From contig JAISQC010000099.1 in assembly GCA_031274465.1 (NCBI GenBank), forward strand, positions 1-15,442: a stretch of DNA of 15,442 nt, read 5' to 3'. The position numbers and the translations under genes were made by a program. This document shows, in pieces, positions 7,264-13,823 of the stretch (position 1 is its first letter; the number at the start of each line of letters is the position of its first letter). The notes under the pieces are model-generated. The model was not told the origin of the DNA, searched no databases, and worked only from the letters and a program-made list of their open reading frames with translations. Origin of the DNA: Synergistaceae bacterium (GTDB lineage Bacteria > Synergistota > Synergistia > Synergistales > Synergistaceae).

Positions 7264-8010
7264 TCAAACTTCCCCGCCGTTCGAGATCATATTCCACAGA
7301 TCAGAGCAATTATACTCGCAAAACATCCGAGGCGGCAATTTTTTCAGGAACAATCCGCCGATGCCCACCCGCTTCAGGCGCAAAACGCCGTTGCCCACGG
7401 CGCTGGCCATCATCTTGATCTCGCGTTTGAAACCTTCCCCCAGCACGATTCGAAACATCCTTCCGCCGCAACTGTCTTCCTCCGGAGATATCTCAAGGGG
7501 GGCTACGACTTTCCCCTCTATAATAACACCACTTGCCCATTCCATCATCTGTTTTCTTTCGAGAACGCGCTTCAATAATACTATATAAGTTTTTTTTACG
7601 CATGATGACGGATGGATGATGCCTTGGGCGAATTTGCCGTCGTTCGTCAGTATTATGAGCCCTTCGCTGTCAAGGTCGAGCCTCCCGACGGGGAAAAGCC
7701 CGATCTGCCTGTATCTGTCCGGCAAAAGGTCCATCACGGTCCTGCGCCTTGCGTCGCTGGCCGCCGACAGGACCCCGGCCGGCTTGTTCATCACGAGATA
7801 CGTCGGGCGGGCTATGCGGGCGGGCAGCCCGTCTACAAGTATCTCCTCGTCGCCGTTTATCACCCTTCCGACCGATTCCTCGGTCACGCCGCCCACCGTG
7901 ACCCGGCCTGCGGCTATGAGGGCTTCCGCCTTGCGCCGAGAGGCAAGCCCGCATATTGATATGTACCTGTTGAGCCTCATTGGGAACGAATCGCGCGGCG
8001 CGCTACTCAT
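7264..8010 (-). CDS. rluB: RluB/RsuA-family rRNA pseudouridine synthase
   Basis: The enzyme isomerises a specific uridine in rRNA to pseudouridine, most likely on 23S rRNA by context with scpAB. It has 248 aa. An N-terminal S4 RNA-binding domain starts at MRLNRYISICGLASRRKAE (11-29). The catalytic domain has LVMNKPAGVLSA and the active-site motif GRLDLDSEGL (catalytic Asp 112). The C-terminal GEGFKREIKMM matches the RsuA/RluB/RluE/RluF subfamily. The rluB assignment over the close paralogues rests on the scpA-scpB-rluB order. The ATG overlaps the scpB TAG region by 8 nt. The stretch coding residues 135-170 is more AT-rich than its neighbours and contains an A8 run (7590-7597, minus strand), without breaking the frame. 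Confidence 0.93.
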   Translation of the reverse strand: MSSAPRDSFPMRLNRYISICGLASRRKAEALIAAGRVTVGGVTEESVGRVINGDEEILVDGLPARIARPTYLVMNKPAGVLSAASDARRRTVMDLLPDRYRQIGLFPVGRLDLDSEGLIILTNDGKFAQGIIHPSSCVKKTYIVLLKRVLERKQMMEWASGVIIEGKVVAPLEISPEEDSCGGRMFRIVLGEGFKREIKMMASAVGNGVLRLKRVGIGGLFLKKLPPRMFCEYNCSDLWNMISNGGEV

Positions 8011-8563
8011 CGCCGTCCTGCCAGTCCGTGTCCGCCGCCGGGTCTTTCACGAACGTCTCCTGTAGCTCTTCGAGGCTCGGCAGCGACGATATCGAGTCGA
8101 GGCCGAAAAGGTCGAGGAACCTGTCGGTCGTGCGATAGAGAAGCGGGTTGCCGGCGCTCTTTTTCCTGCCAGCGACGCGGACGAGCCCGTGCCGCATGAG
8201 AGTGTCTATCACGCGGTCGCACCGCACGGTGCGTATTTCCTCCATCTCGCTTCGCGTGACCGGCTGGTTGTACGCCACCACTGCCAGCGTTTCGAGCGCG
8301 GCCTTGCTCAGCCTCACGCGCTGCGAGGCCATGGTGCCCTGAAACTCCGCCACGGTGTCCTCGAGGTCGGGGGCGGTCACCATCTGCCACCCCCCGGCCA
8401 GCTTGACGATGGTAACCCCCCTCCCGCCGTCGCACGCGGCTTTCAGCATCGCTATGCCTTTGGCCGTGGCCTGTGCGGACTGGCCAAGGGCTGCGGACAG
8501 CTCGCCCTCCGACACCGGCTGGGGCGAGACGAACAGCATCGCCTCGATCTGGCGCATCAGCAT
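8003..8563 (-). CDS. scpB: Segregation and condensation protein B
   Basis: ScpB is the winged-helix kite subunit that, with ScpA and SMC, forms bacterial condensin. The match starts at MRQIEAMLFVSPQPVSEGEL. It continues through GWQMVTAPDLEDTV, RLSKAALETLAVVAYNQPVTRSE and ALETLA-type helices, and ends after GNPLLYRTTDRFLDLFGL, the conserved second winged helix. The start is uncertain. The frame is open to a TTG at 8644, which would overlap scpA by 62 nt, with GTG at 8608 and TTG at 8596 between. The ATG at 8563 is preferred because homology begins there and it falls 19 nt after the scpA stop, although no clear SD precedes it. The acidic C-terminal tail is not conserved. It overlaps rluB by 8 nt. 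Confidence 0.9.
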   Translation of the reverse strand: MLMRQIEAMLFVSPQPVSEGELSAALGQSAQATAKGIAMLKAACDGGRGVTIVKLAGGWQMVTAPDLEDTVAEFQGTMASQRVRLSKAALETLAVVAYNQPVTRSEMEEIRTVRCDRVIDTLMRHGLVRVAGRKKSAGNPLLYRTTDRFLDLFGLDSISSLPSLEELQETFVKDPAADTDWQDGDE

Positions 8564-8582
8564 GTCGTATTTCGGAAAATCG

Positions 8583-9353
8583 CTATCCCGCTCCAATTTC
8601 CACGTCACCCCACTCGCAGCTCTGCGAGACGCCGAGCCTGCCAAGCCGCGACAGTTCCAGCAGTGCCAGCAGCGTCACTATCAGCCCCCCGGCGCCGAAA
8701 TGCGCCAGCAGGGCGGACAGCGTCGTCGCTCCGGCCTGCGACAGGAACTCGCACACGTCGTCCATCCTGCGCTCCACTAGCACCTCTTCCGGCGTCGCGT
8801 CGGGTATCTCCATCAAAAAGCCGTCCCTCGACCCGGCGTCGGAGGCGCGCGAGCGCGCTCCGATCAGCCGCCACCACAGCGTGGACAGCCCGTAGAGGTC
8901 GCCTATGTCGAACCACGGGGGCCCGCCTTCGTCGGATATCCGAACGAACATGCGTTCCCGCGCCGCCTTCAGCTCTTCGAGGCGCATCGCAGCGGCCCTG
9001 TATGGCTTGAAGCGCTCCAGCATCGCGGCGAGCGTTTCCTCGTCCATCTCGTCCATTTGGGTTTCGCTGTCAATCTCCGAAGGCGCGCCTTCCTCCGATT
9101 CGGGCTCGTTCGCGGACGGCAGCAGGGAGCGGACCTTGCGTATCAAAAGCCTGCTCGCGAGCGAGAAAAATTCGGCCAGCTCCGCCAGCGTCGCGCTCTT
9201 CGACGACAGCAGGTATGAGACGTACTGCGACAGGACGTCGGTGAGCCTGACCGACGAGGCGTCTATCGACCTGCTCTCCACGAGATGGCAGAGCAGGTCG
9301 AGCGGCCCGGAAAAGTCCTGTAGGGTCACGCGAAAAGATGTTTCGCCTTCCAT
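8583..9353 (-). CDS. scpA: Segregation and condensation protein A
   Basis: ScpA is the kleisin subunit that bridges the SMC heads and binds ScpB. The protein has 256 aa, normal for the family. The N-terminal SMC-neck-binding region has the signature FSGPLDLLCHLVESRSID (about 14-31), then LAELAEFFSLASRLLIRKVRSLLP. A central acidic linker rich in Glu/Asp (about 85-105) is followed by the C-terminal winged helix ending in LLALLELSRLGRLGVSQ and a final GDVEI, the usual ScpA ending. It begins 4 nt after the trpS stop. The smc gene itself is not in the window. Confidence 0.94.
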   Translation of the reverse strand: MEGETSFRVTLQDFSGPLDLLCHLVESRSIDASSVRLTDVLSQYVSYLLSSKSATLAELAEFFSLASRLLIRKVRSLLPSANEPESEEGAPSEIDSETQMDEMDEETLAAMLERFKPYRAAAMRLEELKAARERMFVRISDEGGPPWFDIGDLYGLSTLWWRLIGARSRASDAGSRDGFLMEIPDATPEEVLVERRMDDVCEFLSQAGATTLSALLAHFGAGGLIVTLLALLELSRLGRLGVSQSCEWGDVEIGAG

Positions 9354-9357
9354 CTGC

Positions 9358-10356
9358 CTACAGCTTCGTCATGCAGAGGGCTTCGCGCACTTCGCTCATC
9401 GTGCGCGAGGCGCGGGCGCCGGCTTTTTTCGCGCCTTCCGCCAGAATGTCGGACAGCTCGTCGCCGCAGGCCGCGAAACGCTCCCTGCGCTCGTGGATGG
9501 GCGCCATGCGCTCGGCCACGTGGGCTACGAGCGCTTTCTTGCAGTCTATGCAGCCTATCGACGCGGAGCGGCAGCCCGACGCTATCTCCTGCATCTGGGG
9601 CACGTCTTCGTTGAAGAACTTTTGCAGGTCCCACACGGGGCACTTGTCGGGCTCCCCTGGGTCCGTTCTCCGCTCGCGCGCCGGGTCGGTCTTCATGGTG
9701 CGTATTTTTTTGTCGATGACGGGCATTTCGTCGGCGATGTCCAGCGAATTTCCGTAGGATTTGCTCATCTTGCGCCCGTCGGTGCCCGGTATCTTTGGAT
9801 TGTGCGTGAGGAGGATGCACGGCTCGGGGAATATCTCGCGCCCCCCGCCGTAGTAGTTGTTGAACCTGCGGGCTATCTCCCTCGATATCTCCAAATGGGC
9901 CGTCTGGTCCTCGCCGACCGGCACTTTATGAGCCTTGTAGACCAATATGTCGGACGCCATAAGCACCGGATAGCCTAGGAACCCGTAAGTGGACAGGTCC
10001 TTGTTCTGTAGGTTCAGTATCTGCTCCTTGTAGGTCGGGCACCGCTCAAGCCAGCCGAGAGGGGTTATCATGGACAGCGCCAGGTGAAGCTCGGCGTGCT
10101 CTTTCACGTGCGACTGCACGAAAATGGCGCACTTGTTCGGATCGAGGCCGACCGCGAGCCAGTCGAGCAGGACCTCCCGGGTGTTGCCGCGCAGCTTGGA
10201 TGGGTCGGCGTAGTCGGACATCAGGGCGTGCCAGTCCACTATCGAATAATAGCAATCGTGGCTCTCCTGAAGCAAAACCCAGTTGGAGAGAGCCCCCGCC
10301 ATGTGGCCGAGGTGCAGCCTGCCCGTCGGCCTCATTCCGCTGAAAACTACTTCCAT
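9358..10356 (-). CDS. trpS: Tryptophanyl-tRNA synthetase with predicted [4Fe-4S] cluster
   Basis: This class I synthetase charges tRNA-Trp. It has 332 aa, full length for the bacterial type. The HIGH-type motif is in GMRPTGRLHLGH (7-18), GEDQTAHLE is at 148-156 and KMSKS at 196-200. In the anticodon-binding domain four cysteines (C239, C262, C269, C272) form exactly C-x22-C-x6-C-x2-C. This is the motif that binds a [4Fe-4S] cluster in Thermotoga maritima TrpRS; cluster binding here is inferred from spacing. The start is supported by GGAGGTG (10367-10373) 10 nt upstream. It is the first gene of the leftward train, and the dyads in 10388-10488 lie in its upstream region. Confidence 0.96.
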   Translation of the reverse strand: MEVVFSGMRPTGRLHLGHMAGALSNWVLLQESHDCYYSIVDWHALMSDYADPSKLRGNTREVLLDWLAVGLDPNKCAIFVQSHVKEHAELHLALSMITPLGWLERCPTYKEQILNLQNKDLSTYGFLGYPVLMASDILVYKAHKVPVGEDQTAHLEISREIARRFNNYYGGGREIFPEPCILLTHNPKIPGTDGRKMSKSYGNSLDIADEMPVIDKKIRTMKTDPARERRTDPGEPDKCPVWDLQKFFNEDVPQMQEIASGCRSASIGCIDCKKALVAHVAERMAPIHERRERFAACGDELSDILAEGAKKAGARASRTMSEVREALCMTKL

Positions 10357-10387
10357 CGCACGTACGCACCTCCGAGTGTAAATTATG

Positions 10388-10488
10388 CTGATACTATATC
10401 AGAATCGGATGCCGCTGCGGCCATAATATTTTGCGATATCCAAAATTTTCGCGGTCGCGAGGGCGCGTTTTGTCGAAAATCGGCATCC
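10388..10488 (-). promoter_or_regulatory. Nested inverted repeats upstream of trpS (candidate structured leader or operators)
   Basis: Read on the minus strand, perfect arms GGATGCCG and CGGCATCC (10481-10488 and 10407-10414) enclose a second perfect pair ATTTTCG / CGAAAAT (10474-10480 and 10445-10451). The inner left arm directly abuts the outer one. A TCGCGGTCGCGA palindrome (10449-10460) lies inside. Closer to trpS there is a separate 15-nt dyad with arms CTGATA / TATCAG and a 3-nt centre (10388-10402), ending 14 nt before the SD. This may be a folded 5' leader or a set of protein operators; the sequence alone does not decide. No T-box consensus is present, and no convincing leftward promoter was identified. 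Confidence 0.4.
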
Positions 10489-10559
10489 CCTTCGCGCAAA
10501 AAACGATGTTTTTAAAATGATACTCGCGAATTTTCACATATCGCCCAACGAACCTCTGC

Positions 10560-10587
10560 TTGACTATTCGACTTTTTTTAGTATGAT
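10560..10587 (+). promoter_or_regulatory. Sigma70-type promoter of the lytic transglycosylase gene
   Basis: TTGACT (10560-10565) and TATGAT (10582-10587) are separated by 16 nt, each matching 5 of 6 consensus bases. Transcription would start near 10594, giving a leader of about 75 nt. That leader begins at or inside CCTCCT (10593-10598), which is complementary to the GGAGG of the downstream SD. Confidence 0.65.
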
Positions 10588-10667
10588 AAATACCTCCTGT
10601 TTTCAACATCCTCAGGCGGGTTCAAGTTTGCGGCAGTTGTTTGTCCCCTGCGAAGGGAGGCGGAAAA

Positions 10668-11456
10668 ATGACAGAGATGAAGACCTCAAAAGCCACTCTG
10701 TTCAAGACTATGACCACGTTTCTCGCGACGATAATTCCATTTGTAGTGTTGCCATTCTTCGTCGTCTCGGAAGTCATCACTGCGCCCGACGTCAGACAGG
10801 CCGTTGCGCCGGACGCGGGCAGCGTGCTGATGAAGCTCGCGCCGGACAAGGTCCCGTCGCCGGCGAAAATAGGCTATGGATACCCGGTCGTCACTGTGAT
10901 GAAGGAGATGGGGCTGTCCTTGGAGCATTTTGCCCTTTGGGTCTCCGAACACCCTGGGAGCGCCATCAAACACATTAAATACATGCCCGAGCCGATGCAG
11001 AGGGATGTCGCGAGCATAGCCCTCTTCATACGCAAGTCAAACAGCAAGATAGACGCAAAAACGGCGTGGCGCGAGGCCTCGGCCCTCGTCCACTACAGCG
11101 CGAAATACGGGGTGCCGTCGGCCCTGACCACGGCAGTCGCGGAGGCGGAGAGCACCTTCAACCCCGATGCCGTCAGCTCCAAAGGCGCGTCGGGAGTGAT
11201 GCAGGTGATGTGGAACATCCACAACGCCCTTCTCAAATCAAACGGCATCCACGCCTCCCCAGGGAGCAACCCGCTCTCCGACCCCGAACAGTCGATAGCC
11301 GCAGGCTGTCTTCTCTTGTCCCGCTACATGAGGGCGTACGGCTCGATCCAAAAAGCCATGGACCGTTACTACGGAGTCAGCTCGACCGCTTACCGGCGCA
11401 AGATAAACGTTAATATCGCCAGACTGATGACTCATCACTCCAAGGTTTTCGACTGA
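10668..11456 (+). CDS. SLT-domain lytic transglycosylase, membrane-anchored
   Basis: The product (262 aa) is predicted to cleave peptidoglycan glycan strands, forming 1,6-anhydromuramyl ends. Residues 14-36 form one hydrophobic segment after a Lys-containing N-terminus; no clear signal-peptidase site follows, so it is probably anchored with its domain in the periplasm. The SLT (family 1) domain fills the C-terminal half. It has AEAESTFNP with the likely catalytic E161, then SSKGASGVMQVM (170-181) and YYGVSSTAYRRKI, where the usual AYNAG reads YYGVS. Residues 65-125 are not recognised. The ATG at 10668 is chosen because GGGAGG (10655-10660) stands 7 nt before it; an in-frame TTG at 10641 would place that SD inside the gene. 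It stands alone behind its own promoter. A cell-wall remodelling or envelope-assembly role is inferred. Confidence 0.88.
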   Translation: MTEMKTSKATLFKTMTTFLATIIPFVVLPFFVVSEVITAPDVRQAVAPDAGSVLMKLAPDKVPSPAKIGYGYPVVTVMKEMGLSLEHFALWVSEHPGSAIKHIKYMPEPMQRDVASIALFIRKSNSKIDAKTAWREASALVHYSAKYGVPSALTTAVAEAESTFNPDAVSSKGASGVMQVMWNIHNALLKSNGIHASPGSNPLSDPEQSIAAGCLLLSRYMRAYGSIQKAMDRYYGVSSTAYRRKINVNIARLMTHHSKVFD

Positions 11457-11479
11457 TCGCATACAGTTCTTTAGGCTCA

Positions 11480-11508
11480 TTTACTGTGGTTCAATTGAAT
11501 GGTATATT
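11480..11508 (+). promoter_or_regulatory. Promoter of the prepilin-like gene, with palindrome in the spacer
   Basis: TTTACT (11480-11485) and TATATT (11503-11508) are separated by exactly 17 nt. The spacer contains the perfect 10-bp palindrome TTCAATTGAA (11490-11499), which could be a repressor site or chance. Transcription would start near 11515, about 30 nt before the chosen start codon. Confidence 0.55.
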
Positions 11509-11545
11509 ATGGTAAATATGCAATTACATGAGAGGTGTCCAGCAC

Positions 11546-12043
11546 ATGGCCGTTGACATTGCAAAAAGAAGGCATCGCGGTTTCAGCCTTACCGAGGTCC
11601 TGACGATCCTCTGCATCATATCGATACTGGCGGGCATGACTCTGCTGGTCATGGGTGGCAATACCAACAACGCCGAGGCGACGGTCATCCTGGGCGAGCT
11701 CGACTCGGCGAAGAGCGCCATGCTGGCGTATTCGATGGAGCACAGGACGAGGACGTCCGACCAGTTGGGGGGATGGGACGGCGCCACGCCGTCGGTAATC
11801 AAGGCAAGCCTGGACAAATATTTGGACAGCAAGGTGAACATGAGCGGAAACAAGGCCACGCAAAGGTTCGGCAAGCTGGGCGTCAGATACTCTGGCAGCG
11901 CCATAGAGATCGGTTTCGTCGGTTTTGACGCGGACGCGGGCATGCGCAGAGCCATCGAGAGGAAAGTCACCGCCGCGCAGGGGTTTTCAGGAGTGCCCGA
12001 CGCCGGCGCCAATAAATACACGCTATGGCTGAGGGTGAGATGA
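11546..12043 (+). CDS. Type IV prepilin-like / pseudopilin protein
   Basis: The protein (165 aa) has a class III signal: a basic 12-residue leader ending in RRHRG, then FSLTEVL. Prepilin peptidase would cut after G12, exposing Phe1 with the conserved Glu5, and the hydrophobic helix TILCIISILAGMTLLVMGG follows. The rest (Ala-rich helix NAEATVILGELDSAKSAML and a globular part) fits a pilin or pseudopilin head but matches no named subtype. The ATG at 11546 is preferred over 11528 because AGAGGTG (11531-11537) lies 8 nt before it. The head has no cysteine pair. No other pilus gene is in the window, so assembly by machinery encoded elsewhere is inferred. The gene converges on the 12060-12881 gene with 16 nt between stops. 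Confidence 0.82.
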   Translation: MAVDIAKRRHRGFSLTEVLTILCIISILAGMTLLVMGGNTNNAEATVILGELDSAKSAMLAYSMEHRTRTSDQLGGWDGATPSVIKASLDKYLDSKVNMSGNKATQRFGKLGVRYSGSAIEIGFVGFDADAGMRRAIERKVTAAQGFSGVPDAGANKYTLWLRVR

Positions 12044-12073
12044 TGGGCAAAAAAACCGATCAGCCACCCTCAG
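12029..12073. terminator. Inverted repeat at the convergent 3' ends
   Basis: Perfect 9-bp arms CTGAGGGTG (12029-12037) and CACCCTCAG (12065-12073) flank a 27-nt loop. The left arm is in the last codons of the prepilin gene and the right arm in the last codons of the convergent minus-strand gene. The loop contains an A7/T7 run. There is no U-run directly after the stem, so a classical intrinsic terminator is not certain. A shared bidirectional transcript-end structure is plausible. Confidence 0.4.
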
Positions 12074-12881
12074 TCCCCGGTCTTTCCCCCCGTCCCGCCT
12101 CGACCTGATGGTATCGCTTCCTCCGGCGGCGCCTGTCCGAAGATGAATAGGTGGCGAGCCCTCCTTTTTTGATCATGGCGTTTATGTGCGCCTGAAGGTA
12201 CGGAGCGCCTATAAACCATATCAATAAAGAGGAGGGGGCAAATGTGGCGGCCCGCGATTTTAAAGCCTCGTCCCCGGCGCCGGAAAGCTCGTCCACTATC
12301 ACCTCCCTGCTCCACAGCATTACATGCCTTCCCGTCAAAAACGAAACGCAGTACGCGCAAACGGCGCCCCGCAGCAAGGCCGATTCCATGAGCGCCGCAG
12401 GGCGGTCTGCCGCCGTTATGAAATCGAACGCGCAAATAGACAAAAGCGCTATGGCAAAGAGCCACGAGAGCAGCCAGAAGCGGACGATGTTTTTTATGTT
12501 CTTTTCCTCCGGCTTTGCCATCATGACCAGAGAGGGCATGTTTGCCGACATCCAGAAAACGGACCGCCCCCCGAGCGTCAGCGCGTTCAGCAAAAACAGC
12601 GGGACAGCCCACGCGCGCCTGAACCTCGGCCCCAAGGCCGAACTTTCCCTGAGCGCGAATATGCGCTCACGGCGCCATGACAGTTTCCTCGAAGGCCGGA
12701 CTTTTTCGGCCTGTTTTTCACGTTCCGCGACAGCCTCCGGCTTCAGGCGCCCCTGAGACGGGGACCGTTTTTTGACTATCCGGAGCTTTATCCTGCCTCC
12801 GCACGATGGGCAGTACTTCTTATTCCAGTCGGGAGGCATCGTCAAGAAGCACTCGCTGCAAAATCTCCTGAAATCAGCCAT
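12060..12881 (-). CDS. Zinc-ribbon membrane protein, paralogue of the upstream gene product
   Basis: The gene is not recognised as a named family. The 273-aa product starts with a zinc ribbon, CSECFLTMPPDWNKKYCPSC (C8, C11, C24, C27), followed by a basic linker (30-90). About four hydrophobic segments follow (near 91-112, 133-155, 165-183, 216-232), then a strongly basic tail with RRRRRKR near 250. The membrane half aligns at the same spacing with the protein encoded at 12874-13794: both have a first helix with L-T-x-G, a bend, and a last helix ending FIGAPYLQAHIN here and FFGAAYIQYHIN there. It overlaps that gene by 8 nt, so the two are coupled. Topology suggests an integral membrane protein with cytosolic zinc ribbon (inferred). 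DUF4234-like membrane proteins are the nearest resemblance I can suggest, with low certainty. Confidence 0.8.
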   Translation of the reverse strand: MADFRRFCSECFLTMPPDWNKKYCPSCGGRIKLRIVKKRSPSQGRLKPEAVAEREKQAEKVRPSRKLSWRRERIFALRESSALGPRFRRAWAVPLFLLNALTLGGRSVFWMSANMPSLVMMAKPEEKNIKNIVRFWLLSWLFAIALLSICAFDFITAADRPAALMESALLRGAVCAYCVSFLTGRHVMLWSREVIVDELSGAGDEALKSRAATFAPSSLLIWFIGAPYLQAHINAMIKKGGLATYSSSDRRRRRKRYHQVEAGRGERPGTEGG

Positions 12882-13794
12882 CGTCTTCCTCTTCGTACTC
12901 GTCGTCGCCCGGCTGCCAATCGTCCTTCGTCCACGACGCCGACATCCTGTCGGATCTTCCGGTGGTCACATAATTGTCGATGAGTTCCGCGATCGATATG
13001 TCCATCTCGATTTCGGACACATCGGCAAACCCCGGCATTCCAAGGCCCATAAGCCTGTTTATGTGGTATTGGATGTAAGCTGCGCCGAAAAAAAATAGCT
13101 TGAGCCATGACGTCATCGTCCTACCGACCATGACCCCTTCGCTGTCCCACGAGATGACCGCGCTCCGCAGCGCCCAGCGCAGCCTGAAATAGTTCGAGCA
13201 TTTCATCGGCATGACCAGTAGGACGTACGATGCGGCGAGGGCGAAAGACGCTCGCGACGAAAGGATGAGCGCCTGCTCCGACCCGGTCAATCGGCCAGCC
13301 GCGTAGGACATCACCGCCGCCGGCAACAGCGCCTGCACGCAGAAACCGACTGCGGCCAGGCGCTTTACCGAAATGTCGCTGACCCTGTCCCCGCAGACCT
13401 TGATGAAGGCATAGGCGTTGCCCCACAGCCACGCGTACGGGTACAGGCCGAACGTCAGGAGGCTAATCCCAATGAAAAGCTTCATGGGCACGTACCCGAG
13501 GACGGCGGACGCGTTGGATTCCCTGATTCTGCGCATCCGCTCGCGGAATTTCGAGTAAACGAGGATCGCATAGACGGCGCCGGGAACGGACCTCAAACTG
13601 TTGCTGACAGTGATGTGTTTTTTTCCGTATATTTCCCGTCTCGCCGGCAAAGCAAAATCGCCGGAATCGGTGTCCGGCTTCTTCGGGCGATAACTGCGGC
13701 TTCTTTTCCTGTATTTTGTCGAGATTTTATGCACGTCTGAAAAACGTTCGTACTTTTTGTTTATCGAGTGCCTTCCCTTGTCGAAAAAACCCAT
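12874..13794 (-). CDS. Four-helix membrane protein of unknown function
   Basis: No named family is recognised. The product (306 aa) opens with about 60 basic, Lys/Arg-rich residues and no zinc ribbon. About four membrane segments follow: 104-128 (LFIGISLLTFGLYPYAWLWG), 143-163, 178-198 and 226-243, the last ending AYIQYHIN. The C-terminal tail is very acidic (GDDEYEEEDDG). The segment LLTFGLYPYAWLW recalls DUF4234-type membrane proteins, a weak suggestion only. The membrane half is a paralogue of the one encoded at 12060-12881. The acidic tail and the basic tail of that partner could pair, which is inference. The gene follows the Pro-rich zinc-ribbon gene after 29 nt and overlaps the next gene by 8 nt. 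Its SD is weak (GAAGG abutting the ATG). Confidence 0.8.
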   Translation of the reverse strand: MGFFDKGRHSINKKYERFSDVHKISTKYRKRSRSYRPKKPDTDSGDFALPARREIYGKKHITVSNSLRSVPGAVYAILVYSKFRERMRRIRESNASAVLGYVPMKLFIGISLLTFGLYPYAWLWGNAYAFIKVCGDRVSDISVKRLAAVGFCVQALLPAAVMSYAAGRLTGSEQALILSSRASFALAASYVLLVMPMKCSNYFRLRWALRSAVISWDSEGVMVGRTMTSWLKLFFFGAAYIQYHINRLMGLGMPGFADVSEIEMDISIAELIDNYVTTGRSDRMSASWTKDDWQPGDDEYEEEDDG

Positions 13795-13823
13795 CCTTCA
13801 GCCTAAGGCGCCGATTTCAACGG

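Larger units (their letters stand above)
10357..10667. other. Divergent intergenic region between trpS and the lytic transglycosylase gene
   Basis: This 311-bp stretch is more AT-rich than the flanking genes and holds no convincing gene. It contains the trpS SD and dyads on the left side. On the right side it contains the TTGACT/TATGAT promoter and the SD of the transglycosylase gene. A 71-codon minus-strand frame at 10394-10609 has no family resemblance and a poor start context, and is not called. Confidence 0.7.

Noticed and set aside
8564..8644. TTG start that would extend scpB by 27 residues
   Set aside because: It would overlap scpA by 62 nt and the added residues lack ScpB similarity; not fully excluded because the ATG at 8563 has no clear SD.
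10357..10560. T-box or tryptophan-responsive leader for trpS
   Set aside because: No T-box consensus (AGGGTGGNACCGCG-type) and no Trp-rich leader peptide were found. The inverted repeats are reported without that label.
10394..10609. 71-codon minus-strand frame in the divergent intergenic region
   Set aside because: It has no family resemblance and an SD-like GAGG touching the start codon. It covers the repeats and promoter region, and its composition fits non-coding DNA.
10641..10667. TTG start extending the lytic transglycosylase by nine residues
   Set aside because: The strong GGGAGG SD would fall inside the extended gene and correctly serves the ATG at 10668.
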